A DNA stretch of 64,000 bases, taken from NCBI GenBank assembly GCA_016714975.1, contig JADKBR010000005.1, positions 62,001-126,000 on the forward strand. The letters are read 5' to 3'. The notes below the pieces were generated by a model. The model saw only the letters and a list, made by a program, of their open reading frames with translations. It made no database searches and was not told the DNA's origin. The translations under genes were made by a program, and so were the position numbers. Each line of letters begins with the position of its first letter. The first letter of the stretch is position 1. This document shows positions 28,335 to 37,845 of the stretch, piece by piece. The stretch comes from Candidatus Dechloromonas phosphorivorans (GTDB lineage: Bacteria; Pseudomonadota; Gammaproteobacteria; Burkholderiales; Rhodocyclaceae).

Positions 28335-29708
28335 ATGGCTGAAACGCCCGTCCAAGTAGTCATCCTTGCCGCCGGCCAGGGCAAGCGCATGCATTCCAAT
28401 CTGCCCAAGGTCCTGCATCCCGTGGCGGGCAAGCCCCTGGTGCGGCATGTTATCGACACTGCGCGTTCCCTTGCACCGGCGAAGATTGTCGTGGTTTACG
28501 GACATGGCGGCGAGGTGGTGCGGTCGACCGTCGATTTGCCCGATATTTCATGGACCAGGCAGGAGCCACAACTCGGCACCGGGCATGCGGTTGCTCAGGC
28601 GCTGCCCGTGCTTGCTGGCGAGGGCCAGATACTGGTCCTCTACGGCGACGTGCCGCTGACCAAGGCCTCCACACTGAAGCGCCTGTTGCATGCGGGCAAG
28701 GACGGCCTGGCGATTCTGACCGTGGAACTGGCCGATCCGACTGGCTATGGCCGCATCGTCCGTGATGCCGAGGGGAAAGTCCTGTGCATCGTCGAGGAAA
28801 AGGATGCGACTTCGGAGGAAAGGGTGATCCGCGAGGTCAATACGGGCATCATGGCGATTCCTTCGGACCGGCTGGCCGACTGGTTGAGCCGTCTGTCCAA
28901 CCGGAATGCCCAGGGCGAGTACTACCTGACCGATATTGTGGCGCTGGCCGTCAGCGAGGGCGCTTCCGTGCGTACCGCCCAGCCTGATGCCGATTGGGAG
29001 GTTCTGGGTGTCAACAGCAAGGTGCAACTGGCCCGACTCGAACGTGTGCATCAACGCAATCTGGCCGCTGCCATGCTGGTTGGCGGAGTGCGGCTTGCTG
29101 ACCCGGAGCGCATCGACGTGCGCGGCGAAGTCAACTTTGGTCGCGATGTCTTCATCGACGTTGGCTGCGTCTTTGAAGGGCAGGTCGACCTTGGGGACGC
29201 TGTCGAAATCGGCCCCTACTGCGTACTGAAGAACGTCAAGGTCGGTGCCGGCACGCGGGTTGCCGCCTTCTGCCATTTCGAGGAAGCCTTGATCGGCGCG
29301 GACGGGGTACTTGGACCCTATGCCCGGCTGCGTCCGGGGACGGAACTCGGCCCTGAAGTGCATATCGGCAACTTTGTCGAGGTCAAGAAGAGCAGGATTG
29401 CCGCCCGATCCAAGGCCAATCACCTGGCCTATATCGGCGACGCCGAAATTGGCGAGCGGGTGAATGTCGGTGCCGGGACAATTACCTGCAACTACGACGG
29501 CGCCAACAAGTTCACCACGATCATCGAGGATGATGTGTTTATCGGCTCCGATACGCAGCTTGTCGCCCCGGTAACTGTTGGACGAGGGGCAACGCTGGGC
29601 GCCGGGACCACGCTGACGAAAAACGCCCCGGCGGGCGCGCTCACCCTATCGCGGGCCCGGCAGACCACCCTGACCGCATGGGTGCGTCCGCAGAAGGTCA
29701 AGAAGTGA
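28335..29708 (+). CDS. glmU: Bifunctional UDP-N-acetylglucosamine pyrophosphorylase / glucosamine-1-phosphate N-acetyltransferase
   Basis: GlmU carries out the last two steps to UDP-GlcNAc, the precursor of peptidoglycan and lipopolysaccharide. The 457-residue protein has the uridylyltransferase motif LAAGQGKRMHSNLPKVLHP, the sugar-binding YGDVPL, and a C-terminal left-handed beta-helix of hexapeptide repeats with the acetyltransferase signature (KANHLAYIGDAEIG, NVGAGTITCNYDGANK). Length is standard. Confidence 0.96.
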   Translation: MAETPVQVVILAAGQGKRMHSNLPKVLHPVAGKPLVRHVIDTARSLAPAKIVVVYGHGGEVVRSTVDLPDISWTRQEPQLGTGHAVAQALPVLAGEGQILVLYGDVPLTKASTLKRLLHAGKDGLAILTVELADPTGYGRIVRDAEGKVLCIVEEKDATSEERVIREVNTGIMAIPSDRLADWLSRLSNRNAQGEYYLTDIVALAVSEGASVRTAQPDADWEVLGVNSKVQLARLERVHQRNLAAAMLVGGVRLADPERIDVRGEVNFGRDVFIDVGCVFEGQVDLGDAVEIGPYCVLKNVKVGAGTRVAAFCHFEEALIGADGVLGPYARLRPGTELGPEVHIGNFVEVKKSRIAARSKANHLAYIGDAEIGERVNVGAGTITCNYDGANKFTTIIEDDVFIGSDTQLVAPVTVGRGATLGAGTTLTKNAPAGALTLSRARQTTLTAWVRPQKVKK

Positions 29709-29776
29709 CGGTTCCGGTCACGGCGACACAGGCTAGAATAGATAGCTGAATCTCTTACAAGCTCAGGGAGAGCAGG

Positions 29777-31828
29777 ATGTCCAAATACAATACCGAGGCA
29801 ATTCGTGCCTTGGCCTTGGTCGGCCATGGCGCAGCCGGAAAATCAAGTCTGGCAGAGGCCTTGCTGTTCGCGACCGGCGCCATTCCGGGAAAAGGCAGTG
29901 TCGAGAGGGGCAGCACTGTCTGTGATTTCGATGCCCAGGAACGTGAGGCTGGTCACTCACTGCATTCGGCAATTGTCAATTTCGCACACGAAGGCCGGCA
30001 CATTCACCTGATCGACACGCCGGGCTACCCGGACTTTGCTGGCCAGGCGATCGCTGCGCTGGCGGGGGTCGACTCTGCGCTGATTGTGGTCAACGCGCAA
30101 AACGGTGTCGAACTGATGACCGAGCGCATGATGCGCCACGCTGCCGAGCGCAAGCTGTGCCGGATGATCGTCATCAACAAGATCGACGCCGAAAACCTCG
30201 ATCTGCCCGGCTTGGTGGCTGACATCCGCGACCGCTTCGGCAAGCAATGCATGCTGCTCGACCTGCCGGCCCATGGCGCGGCGGATGTCGTCGAGGTGCT
30301 CGAACATGACGCCGGCGACGCCGACTTCGAGTCGGTTGCCGCTGCCCATCGCGCGCTGATCGACCAGATCGTCGAAGAAGATGAAGACCTGCTCGCCCAG
30401 TACCTGGAGGATGGCGCCGACCCGAGTCTTGCCGCGCTGCATGCGCCATTCGAGAAGGCGCTGCGCGAAGGCCACCTGATTCCCATCCTGTTTGTTTCCG
30501 CCAAGACCGGCGCCGGGATCAAGGAACTGCTGCATGTCCTGGCCACCCTTGCGCCGAACCCGATCGAAGGCAACCCGCCGCCATTCTACAAGGGTGAACC
30601 GGGCGGCGTGACCGAGGCGTTCCATGCCGAACCGGATTCCGGCAAGCATGTGCTGGCCCATGTCTTCAAGGTGGTCGCCGATCCGTATCTGGGAAAGATC
30701 GGCGTTTTCCGCGTGCATCAAGGGACGATGAAAAAGGACATGCAACTGTTCGTCGGTGACGGCAAGCGTCCGTTCAAGGTCGGCCACCTGTACCAGCTAC
30801 AGGGCAAGGAGACCATTGAAGTCGACGAATTGCTGCCGGGTGACATCGGCGCAGTCGCGAAAGTGGAGGAAATCGAGTTCGATTGCGTGCTGCACGATTC
30901 GCACGATGAAGATCAAATCCATCTTGTTCCGCTAGAATTTCCCAAGCCGATGGCTGGACTCGCAGTCGAAACCAAGAAGAAGGGCGATGAGCAACGTCTG
31001 TTTGATATCCTCGGCAAGCTCGCGGTGGAAGATCCGACCTTCATCGTCGAGCGCCATCCGAGCAGCAATGAAACCGTCATCCGTGGCCTTGGAGAAATTC
31101 ACCTCAAGGCCAAGCTGGAAAAGATGGCCGCTCAGTACAAGCTTGAGGTAACCACCAGACCGCCCCGTATTCCTTACCGCGAAACGATTACTGCTCCGGC
31201 CGAAGGCGTTCATCGGCACAAGAAGCAGAGTGGTGGCGCGGGCCAGTTTGGCGAGGTGCATCTGCGCGTGGAGCCCAAGGGGCGGGGCGAAGGCTTCGAG
31301 TTTGTCGATGCTGTGAAGGGCGGCGTAATACCAGGCGTCTTCATGGCAGCCGTGGAAAAGGGTGTGCGCCAGGGTCTTGAGGGTGGCGTCGTCGCGGGTT
31401 ATCAGGTCGACGACCTCAAGGTGACAGTCTTCGACGGTAAGACCCACGCAGTCGATGGCAAGGAAGTTGCCTTCGTCACCGCTGGTCGCAAGGCTGTGAT
31501 TGAGGCGGTTCGCGCGGCGCGACCGATTGTCCTCGAACCCATCGTCAGCGTCGAAATAATCGTCCCGGAGCCTTCCATCGGTGATCTGACCGGCGACCTT
31601 TCCAGCCGTCGCGGCCACATTACCGGTACTGATGGCCGTGGCCACGGAATGGCTGCAATCGCCGGCGAGGTGCCGCTGGCTGAACTCAGCGATTATCAGT
31701 CACGCCTGAAGTCGCTGACCGGTGGCCAAGGGAGTTACACCATCGAGTTTGCGCGTTACGCGGCTGTGCCGCCGAATGTGCAGCAACAGATGGCCGGCAA
31801 GTTCCAGTTGCACGAAGAAGACGAGTAA
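29777..31828 (+). CDS. EF-G-like translational GTPase (non-canonical paralogue)
   Basis: The 683-residue protein follows EF-G along its length: GTPase domain, beta-barrel domain (about 280-390), and domains III-V with GQFGEVHLRVEP and the RRGHITGTDGRGHGM motif. The GTP-binding motifs depart from true EF-G: the P-loop is GHGAAGKSSL (canonical AHIDAGKT), G3 is DTPGYPDF (canonical DTPGHVDF, so the catalytic His is Tyr) and G4 is NKIDAEN. Such EF-G-like proteins exist widely beside true fusA; their role is unclear. The str-operon neighbours of fusA are absent, supporting paralogue status. Confidence 0.85.
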   Translation: MSKYNTEAIRALALVGHGAAGKSSLAEALLFATGAIPGKGSVERGSTVCDFDAQEREAGHSLHSAIVNFAHEGRHIHLIDTPGYPDFAGQAIAALAGVDSALIVVNAQNGVELMTERMMRHAAERKLCRMIVINKIDAENLDLPGLVADIRDRFGKQCMLLDLPAHGAADVVEVLEHDAGDADFESVAAAHRALIDQIVEEDEDLLAQYLEDGADPSLAALHAPFEKALREGHLIPILFVSAKTGAGIKELLHVLATLAPNPIEGNPPPFYKGEPGGVTEAFHAEPDSGKHVLAHVFKVVADPYLGKIGVFRVHQGTMKKDMQLFVGDGKRPFKVGHLYQLQGKETIEVDELLPGDIGAVAKVEEIEFDCVLHDSHDEDQIHLVPLEFPKPMAGLAVETKKKGDEQRLFDILGKLAVEDPTFIVERHPSSNETVIRGLGEIHLKAKLEKMAAQYKLEVTTRPPRIPYRETITAPAEGVHRHKKQSGGAGQFGEVHLRVEPKGRGEGFEFVDAVKGGVIPGVFMAAVEKGVRQGLEGGVVAGYQVDDLKVTVFDGKTHAVDGKEVAFVTAGRKAVIEAVRAARPIVLEPIVSVEIIVPEPSIGDLTGDLSSRRGHITGTDGRGHGMAAIAGEVPLAELSDYQSRLKSLTGGQGSYTIEFARYAAVPPNVQQQMAGKFQLHEEDE

Positions 31829-31843
31829 GCGGCCCACCAGGCA

Positions 31844-31869
31844 AAGGCCGGAGCTGTCCGGCCTTGTTT
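31844..31869 (+). terminator. Intrinsic terminator after the EF-G-like gene
   Basis: AAGGCCGGA (31844-31852) pairs with TCCGGCCTT (31857-31865) around GCTG, followed by GTTT. The T-run is short. The hairpin could also serve the convergent small gene. Confidence 0.55.
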
Positions 31870-31916
31870 CACCCTGCGTCTGGAACCTGTCACCCCTGCC
31901 CCTGGGTCTGGCGCAA

Positions 31917-32150
31917 CTACTTGCGCGCCCGGTCGAAAACGTCTGCGGCGGCTGTTTTCTCGTACTCGCGTTCGGCTTCCTCGGACGAGGTGCCAAAATA
32001 CGTTGCCCATTGGCTGTCAGTCATTTCGACCTCTTCGGCTCTCGGGATGCGCCTCTCGACCTGCTTGCGGCGCTCACGCCAGCCCGCGGGAGGGCCGGCA
32101 TCCTCAAGGCGTCGATCTTCCGTCGGATTGCGTATTTTAGAGGGGCTCAT
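31917..32150 (-). CDS. Small hypothetical protein, 77 residues
   Basis: The protein is highly charged and hydrophilic, with no signal peptide or membrane segment. It has a basic half (PPAGWRERRKQVERRIPR) and an acidic half ending in SEEAEREYEKTAA. The composition looks like a real soluble protein rather than a shadow frame. I do not recognise a family. ATG 32150 is the most natural start; ATG 32174 would add eight residues. Neither has a strong ribosome binding site. It lies alone between the EF-G-like gene (convergent) and the AraC-type gene. Confidence 0.5.
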   Translation of the reverse strand: MSPSKIRNPTEDRRLEDAGPPAGWRERRKQVERRIPRAEEVEMTDSQWATYFGTSSEEAEREYEKTAAADVFDRARK

Positions 32151-32264
32151 GCCAGCCAAGAATCCTGTGGACATTGCTACCAAGGAGGCAAGGTTAGCGC
32201 ATTCGAGTCGGGAACGGAAGTTCTTCGCTTGCTCATCATGGCTGGATTGACCACCCTCGGACTC

Positions 32265-33332
32265 TCAGGTGCCTTCGGCGCAGCGCCTTCGATAGCGCAC
32301 CGGCGCCATGCCGGTCCACTCGACAAAGGCGCGGTAGAAAGCCGAGGTGTCGGCGTAACCAAGATCAGCCGCGACCTTTGCGATGGAATCATGGGTCTTG
32401 GTGAGGCGGGTCAGTGCGATGTCGCGACGTAGCGCGTCCTTGATGGCGCGAAAACTTGTGCCCTCCTCGCCCAGGCGACGGTGGATGGTGCGCGGCGACT
32501 GGTGCAGGCGGTCGCCAATATCCTTGAGACTGAGCGTGGCCGGCAGTGCAGCACGCAGTAGATCACGGACGCGGATGAGCATCTCGCGGTCGCGCCGATA
32601 GAGCGTGGTGATCTTGCCCGGAGCGCCGTCGAGAAAAGCGCTGAGAGCAGCTTCGTCCCGACGGATCGGCAAGTCGAGGAGGTTGGCGCTGAAGGTGGCG
32701 ACCAGCGTGCCGACACCTCCCGCCAAGGTCGGGGCGAACCGGGAATCCTCGGTGAAAATCAGTGCGTAGTCGGCGAAATGGGTGGGCTTGCGGTAGGGAA
32801 AGGTCACGTTGTCGAGCGCGATGCCACGTCCGGCCAGCCAGCAAGCGAGGGCGTGCAACAGCCGGAGCAGCCATTCAAAGGCGAAGACTCGGCCTGGGTC
32901 ATCGGGGTTGTCGGCAAGGCGCCGGCTTTCGCCGATCACCAGTTCGGCGCGGTCCTGCTGGCGAAGGACGGTGACAGTGAGATCTGGCAACACGATGCGC
33001 AGGAAGCGGCCAGCGCGGGCCAATGCCTCGGCCAGCGTCTGGGAGCTGATGCAACTCCGGCAAAGAAACTCGAAACTGCCGAGGCGCATCGGCTGGCAAA
33101 AGAGTCCGAAGCCTTCGTCGTCCAGTCGGCGATTGATCTGGTTGTAGAGCGCAGCGTAGTGGTCGACCGGGACTCTGCTGGCGGTGTCTGCAATGTCGAT
33201 GCCGGTCGCGGCAAGCAGCGGTGCGGCATCGATTCCTTGGCGCGCCAGCCCGGCCAGCAGGCCGTTCACAAAACCCATTGCAACAGTGGCTTGCGTTCTT
33301 GTGGTCGGGCTGCGGATGATGCGCGGAGGCAT
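32265..33332 (-). CDS. AraC-family transcriptional regulator
   Basis: The 355-residue protein has an N-terminal arabinose-binding-like domain of the OruR/QuiR type (about residues 25-210) and a C-terminal double helix-turn-helix (about 250-345, with LSLKDIGDRLHQSPRTIHRRL and IAKVAADLGYADTSAFYRAF). Regulators of this subgroup often control catabolic genes. It is divergent from icmF with about 107-140 bases between, so icmF is its most likely target; this is an inference. Confidence 0.88.
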   Translation of the reverse strand: MPPRIIRSPTTRTQATVAMGFVNGLLAGLARQGIDAAPLLAATGIDIADTASRVPVDHYAALYNQINRRLDDEGFGLFCQPMRLGSFEFLCRSCISSQTLAEALARAGRFLRIVLPDLTVTVLRQQDRAELVIGESRRLADNPDDPGRVFAFEWLLRLLHALACWLAGRGIALDNVTFPYRKPTHFADYALIFTEDSRFAPTLAGGVGTLVATFSANLLDLPIRRDEAALSAFLDGAPGKITTLYRRDREMLIRVRDLLRAALPATLSLKDIGDRLHQSPRTIHRRLGEEGTSFRAIKDALRRDIALTRLTKTHDSIAKVAADLGYADTSAFYRAFVEWTGMAPVRYRRRCAEGT

Positions 33333-33365
33333 TTTCGGCCTTTTTCGACGGTCGACCGCGACAGC

Positions 33366-33395
33366 TTATCATTCTGGCGGAATTTGCACTATAAA
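33366..33395 (+). promoter_or_regulatory. Candidate promoter for icmF
   Basis: TTATCA at 33366-33371 and TATAAA at 33390-33395 are separated by 18 bases in the araC-icmF divergent gap (four and five consensus matches). Confidence 0.4.
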
Positions 33396-33472
33396 CGGCA
33401 AGCGGCACAGTTGCCACAGGGACACGGCGCCGTAATATCATGAGCTTTTCCGTATTCGATGAGGCAGGCGCC

Positions 33473-36400
33473 ATGACTGATCTTTCCGTTGCCAAGAAAC
33501 TTGCTCCCTACAAGCCGAAGAACAAGCTGCGTTTCGTCACTGCGGCTTCGCTGTTCGACGGGCACGATGCGTCGATCAACATCATGCGCCGCATTATTCA
33601 GGCAACCGGCGCCGAAGTGATCCACCTCGGACACAACCGCTCGGTTCTGGAAATCGTCAACGCGGCCCTCCAGGAAGACGTGCAAGGCATCGCGATTACG
33701 AGCTATCAAGGTGGGCACGTCGAGTTCTTCAAGTACATGCTGGACCTGCTCAAGGCCAATGGGGGCAGTGAGATAAAGATCTTTGGCGGCGGCGGCGGGG
33801 TGATAGTGCCGGCCGAGATCAAGGAATTGCACGAATATGGCGTGACCCGCATCTACGCGCCCGAGGACGGCGTGGTCATGGGCTTACAGGGCATGATCAA
33901 CGATGTCGTCGCGAAATCCGATTTCGCGATGGAGGCCGAGATTGGCACGCCACAGGAGGTGGTCGATGCCCTGCGTTCGGGCGATCGGCGCAGGTTGGCG
34001 CGGGTTATCACGTTGCTGGAGAATGGTGAGGCTCATGAACTCAAGCAGCCCATTCTGCAGGCGGCTTCCGGACTGGCTGTGCCGGTTCTTGGAATCACCG
34101 GGACCGGGGGTGCCGGCAAGTCTTCACTGACCGACGAAATCGTTCGCCGTTTCCGGCTCGACCAGGGGGACAGCGTGAAGATCGCGTTGGTATCGATCGA
34201 CCCCTCGCGCAAGCGCACTGGCGGCGCGCTGCTCGGCGACCGCATCCGCATGAACGCCATCGAGCACCCGAACATCTTCATGCGTTCGCTGGCCACCCGC
34301 GACACCGGCAGCGAAGTTTCCGCCGCGCTGCCCGAGGTGATCGCGGCCTGCAAGCTGGCCGGCTTCGATCTGGTCATCGTCGAAACGTCGGGCATCGGCC
34401 AGGGCAATGCGGCCATCGTGCCTTTCGTCGATGTCTCGCTGTACGTCATGACCCCCGAGTTCGGCGCGGCATCGCAACTCGAAAAGATCGACATGCTCGA
34501 CTTCGCCGATTTCGTCGCCATCAACAAGTTCGACCGCAAGGGCGCCGAGGATGCGCTGCGCGATGTGCGCAAGCAATACCAGCGCAACCGCGAGCTGTTT
34601 TCACAGCCGACCGACGAAATGCCGGTATTCGGCACCATGGCCGCCCGCTTCAACGACGACGGTGTCACCGCGCTCTATCAGGCGCTGGTTCCGACCCTGA
34701 GCGAACGCGGCCTCAAGCTCAAGGCCGGCAAGCTGCCGCTGGTCACCGTCAAACAATCGTCGAGCCAGCGCGCCATCGTGCCGGCCCAGCGCATCCGCTA
34801 TCTGGCCGAAATCGCCGACAGCGTGCGCGCCTATCATGCCCACACCGGAGAGCAGGTGCGGATTGCCCGCGAACGCCAGTCGCTGCGCATCGCCGCCGGC
34901 CTTTTCAGGGCCTGCGACAAGCCGACGGCGGACTTCGACGAAATGCTCGCCTGGAAGGAGAGCCAGCTCGATCCGAAAGCCCGCAAGCTGCTCGACATGT
35001 GGCCGGACACCGTCAAGGCCTATTCCGGCGACGAATACGTCGTCAGAATCCGCGACAAGGAAATCCGCACCCGTCTGGTCAGCGAATCGCTTTCGGGGAC
35101 CAAGATCCGCAAGGTCATCCTGCCGAAGTTCGGCGATGACGGCGAAACGCTGCGTTTCCTGATGAAGGAAAACGTTCCCGGATCCTTCCCGTTTACGGCC
35201 GGCGTCTTCGCCTTCAAGCGCGAAAACGAGGACCCGACCCGGATGTTCGCCGGCGAAGGCGACGCCTTCCGCACCAACCGCCGCTTCAAGCGCGTCTCTG
35301 AAGGCATGCCGGCCAAGCGGCTGTCGACAGCCTTCGATTCGGTCACCCTGTACGGCTGCGACCCGGACGAGCGTCCGGATATCTACGGCAAGATCGGCAA
35401 TTCCGGCGTGTCGATCGCCACCCTCGACGACATGAAGGTGCTCTACGGCGGCTTCGACCTGTGCGCGCCGACCACCTCGGTGTCGATGACGATCAACGGC
35501 CCGGCGCCGATCATCCTCGCCTGCTACTTCAATACCGCCATCGACGAACAGATCGCCAAGTTCAAGGCCGACAACGGCCGCGACCCGACCGAGGACGAAG
35601 CCGAGAAAATCCGCGAATGGACGCTGAAGACCGTGCGCGGCACGGTGCAGGCCGACATCCTGAAGGAAGACCAAGGCCAGAACACCTGCATCTTCAGCAC
35701 CGAATTCGCGCTGAAAATGATGGGTGACATCCAGGAGTTCTTTGTCCATAACAATATCCAGAATTTCTATTCAGTTTCGATCTCCGGCTATCACATCGCC
35801 GAAGCCGGCGCCAATCCGATCAGCCAGCTCGCCTTCACGCTGTCCAACGGCTTCACCTACGTCGAAAGCTACCTGGCGCGCGGCATGCAGATCGATGATT
35901 TCGCGCCCAACCTGTCGTTCTTCTTCAGCAACGGCATGGACCCGGAATACTCGGTGATCGGCCGTGTCGCCCGCCGCATCTGGGCGGTGGCGATGAAGAA
36001 CAAGTACGGCGCCAACGAGCGCAGCCAGAAGCTCAAGTACCACATCCAGACGAGTGGGCGCTCACTGCACGCGCAGGAGATGGATTTCAACGACATCCGC
36101 ACGACGCTGCAGGCGCTGATCGCCATCTACGACAATTGCAACTCGCTGCACACCAACGCCTACGACGAGGCGATCACGACGCCGACCGAGGAATCCGTGC
36201 GGCGCGCCATGGCCATCCAGCTCATCATCAACCGCGAGTGGGGCGTCGCCAAGAACGAGAACCCGAACCAGGGCGCCTTCGTCATCGACGAGCTGACCGA
36301 TCTGGTCGAAGAGGCGGTGCTCAAGGAATTCGAAGCCATCGCCTCGCGCGGCGGCGTCCTCGGCGCGATGGAAACCGGCTACCAGCGCGGCAAGATCCAG

Positions 36401-36733
36401 GAAGAATCGCTCTATTACGAGCACAAGAAGCACGACGGCTCCTACCCGATCATCGGCGTGAATACCTTCCTGAATCCGAAGGGCATGGCCCAGCAGGAAA
36501 TCGAACTGGCGCGTTCGACCGATGAGGAAAAACAGTCGCAGATCAGGCGGCTGCGCGATTTTCAGGCGAGAAACGCGGCGACCGCGCCGGCCATGCTGGA
36601 GAAGCTCAAGCAGACTGTGATCGAGGATGGCAACGTCTTCGCCGTGCTGGTCGATGCCGTCAAATACTGCTCGCTTGGCCAGATCAGCAGCGCGCTCTAT
36701 GAAGTCGGCGGCCAGTACCGGCGCAGCATGTAA
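33473..36733 (+). CDS. icmF: IcmF, fused isobutyryl-CoA mutase with MeaB-type G-protein chaperone
   Basis: The protein of about 1086 residues joins three parts. A B12-binding domain has the DGHD base-off motif (about residues 29-32) and KIFGGGGGVI. A MeaB-like GTPase carries GTGGAGKSSL (about 210-219) and SIDPSRKRTGGALLGDRIRM (its first 20 residues). A large TIM-barrel mutase domain fills about residues 530-1086. IcmF interconverts isobutyryl-CoA and n-butyryl-CoA, or related acyl-CoAs, with self-repair of the cofactor. ATG 33473 is preferred because GAGG at 33461-33464 precedes it; an upstream ATG at 33440 lacks a binding site. Exact substrate preference cannot be read from sequence alone. 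Confidence 0.93.
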   Translation: MTDLSVAKKLAPYKPKNKLRFVTAASLFDGHDASINIMRRIIQATGAEVIHLGHNRSVLEIVNAALQEDVQGIAITSYQGGHVEFFKYMLDLLKANGGSEIKIFGGGGGVIVPAEIKELHEYGVTRIYAPEDGVVMGLQGMINDVVAKSDFAMEAEIGTPQEVVDALRSGDRRRLARVITLLENGEAHELKQPILQAASGLAVPVLGITGTGGAGKSSLTDEIVRRFRLDQGDSVKIALVSIDPSRKRTGGALLGDRIRMNAIEHPNIFMRSLATRDTGSEVSAALPEVIAACKLAGFDLVIVETSGIGQGNAAIVPFVDVSLYVMTPEFGAASQLEKIDMLDFADFVAINKFDRKGAEDALRDVRKQYQRNRELFSQPTDEMPVFGTMAARFNDDGVTALYQALVPTLSERGLKLKAGKLPLVTVKQSSSQRAIVPAQRIRYLAEIADSVRAYHAHTGEQVRIARERQSLRIAAGLFRACDKPTADFDEMLAWKESQLDPKARKLLDMWPDTVKAYSGDEYVVRIRDKEIRTRLVSESLSGTKIRKVILPKFGDDGETLRFLMKENVPGSFPFTAGVFAFKRENEDPTRMFAGEGDAFRTNRRFKRVSEGMPAKRLSTAFDSVTLYGCDPDERPDIYGKIGNSGVSIATLDDMKVLYGGFDLCAPTTSVSMTINGPAPIILACYFNTAIDEQIAKFKADNGRDPTEDEAEKIREWTLKTVRGTVQADILKEDQGQNTCIFSTEFALKMMGDIQEFFVHNNIQNFYSVSISGYHIAEAGANPISQLAFTLSNGFTYVESYLARGMQIDDFAPNLSFFFSNGMDPEYSVIGRVARRIWAVAMKNKYGANERSQKLKYHIQTSGRSLHAQEMDFNDIRTTLQALIAIYDNCNSLHTNAYDEAITTPTEESVRRAMAIQLIINREWGVAKNENPNQGAFVIDELTDLVEEAVLKEFEAIASRGGVLGAMETGYQRGKIQEESLYYEHKKHDGSYPIIGVNTFLNPKGMAQQEIELARSTDEEKQSQIRRLRDFQARNAATAPAMLEKLKQTVIEDGNVFAVLVDAVKYCSLGQISSALYEVGGQYRRSM

Positions 36734-36743
36734 TTCCTGTTGC

Positions 36744-37799
36744 TCAGCAGACGGTCAGCAGCGCATCGCCTCTCGGCGCGACCACGCCGATCTCGGCCGC
36801 GCTCGCAAAGCCATGTCTCCGGAAAACGTCCAGAACCGCGGCGACGCTGTCCTCGGCGCAGGAAACCAGCAGGCCACCGCTGGTCTGCGGGTCCGTGAGC
36901 AACGCCTTGTCTTGCGGCGTGAAATCCGCCGGCAAGGCGGTGTCGTGACCGTAGGAAGCGAAGTTGCGGCTCGAGGCGCCGGTGACGATCCCGTCCGCCG
37001 CGAGTTTCAGCACCCCGTCGATCAGCGGGACGCGCGACCACTCGATGTTTAGGCTGCATTGCGCGGCGCGCGCCAGCTCAAGGGCGTGACCGGCGAGCCC
37101 GAATCCGGTGACGTCGGTCATCGCGTGCACGCCGGGCAGGGCGGCAAGTTCGGGGCCGGGGGTGTTTAGCTTGGTTGTGATCTCGATCATTTTGGCGTAT
37201 CCGGAGGCGTCGACCGCATCCTTCTTGAGGGCGGCGGAAAGGATGCCGACCCCGAGCGGCTTGCCGAGGATGATGCGGTCGCCGACGCGGGCATCGGCAT
37301 TGCGCTTGACCAGTTTCGGATGGACCAGCCCGAGGGCGACCAGGCCGTAGATCGGCTCGACCGAATCGATGCTGTGGCCGCCGGCAATCGGAATCCCGGC
37401 AGCGCGGCAGACTGCTTCGCCACCCGCGAGGATGCGCGCGATGACCTCGGCCGGCAGCACGTCGATCGGCATGCCGACCAGCGCCAGCGCCATGATCGGC
37501 TGGCCGCCCATGGCATAGACGTCGGAAATGGCGTTGGTGGCGGCAATGCGGCCGAAGTCGTAGGGGTCGTCGACGATGGGCATGAAGAAATCGGTGGTGG
37601 CGATCAGCGCCTGTTCGTCATTGAGTTTGTAGACGGCTGCATCGTCGGCAGTTTCGATCCCGACCAGCAACTCGGGTGGTATTGGCAGGCGGTTGCCGCC
37701 CTTGAGGATCTCCTTCAGCAAGCCGGGGGCGATCTTGCAGCCACATCCGCCCCCGTGGGACAGGGAGGTCAGGCGCGGGAGGTTCGTTGTCATGGTCAT
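36744..37799 (-). CDS. selD: Selenide, water dikinase (selenophosphate synthetase)
   Basis: SelD makes selenophosphate from selenide and ATP for selenocysteine or selenouridine synthesis. The 351-residue protein has the catalytic loop GGGCGCK with C19 and K22; the active residue is cysteine rather than selenocysteine. The ATP-binding DDAAVY and AGGHS motifs and a C-terminal DPQTSGGLL are present. It is convergent with icmF, 10 bases apart. No selA, selB or mnmH is in the window, so the selenium pathway served is not visible. Confidence 0.94.
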   Translation of the reverse strand: MTMTTNLPRLTSLSHGGGCGCKIAPGLLKEILKGGNRLPIPPELLVGIETADDAAVYKLNDEQALIATTDFFMPIVDDPYDFGRIAATNAISDVYAMGGQPIMALALVGMPIDVLPAEVIARILAGGEAVCRAAGIPIAGGHSIDSVEPIYGLVALGLVHPKLVKRNADARVGDRIILGKPLGVGILSAALKKDAVDASGYAKMIEITTKLNTPGPELAALPGVHAMTDVTGFGLAGHALELARAAQCSLNIEWSRVPLIDGVLKLAADGIVTGASSRNFASYGHDTALPADFTPQDKALLTDPQTSGGLLVSCAEDSVAAVLDVFRRHGFASAAEIGVVAPRGDALLTVC

Positions 37800-37845
37800 T
37801 TCGTGCCCAGGTGCAATGGCAGCAGGGTGCGCCGCAGGTTGTCGC

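Noticed and set aside
31722..32432. A 236-codon plus-strand frame after the EF-G-like gene
   Set aside because: It crosses the terminator hairpin and the opposite-strand genes, and its sequence has no domain character.
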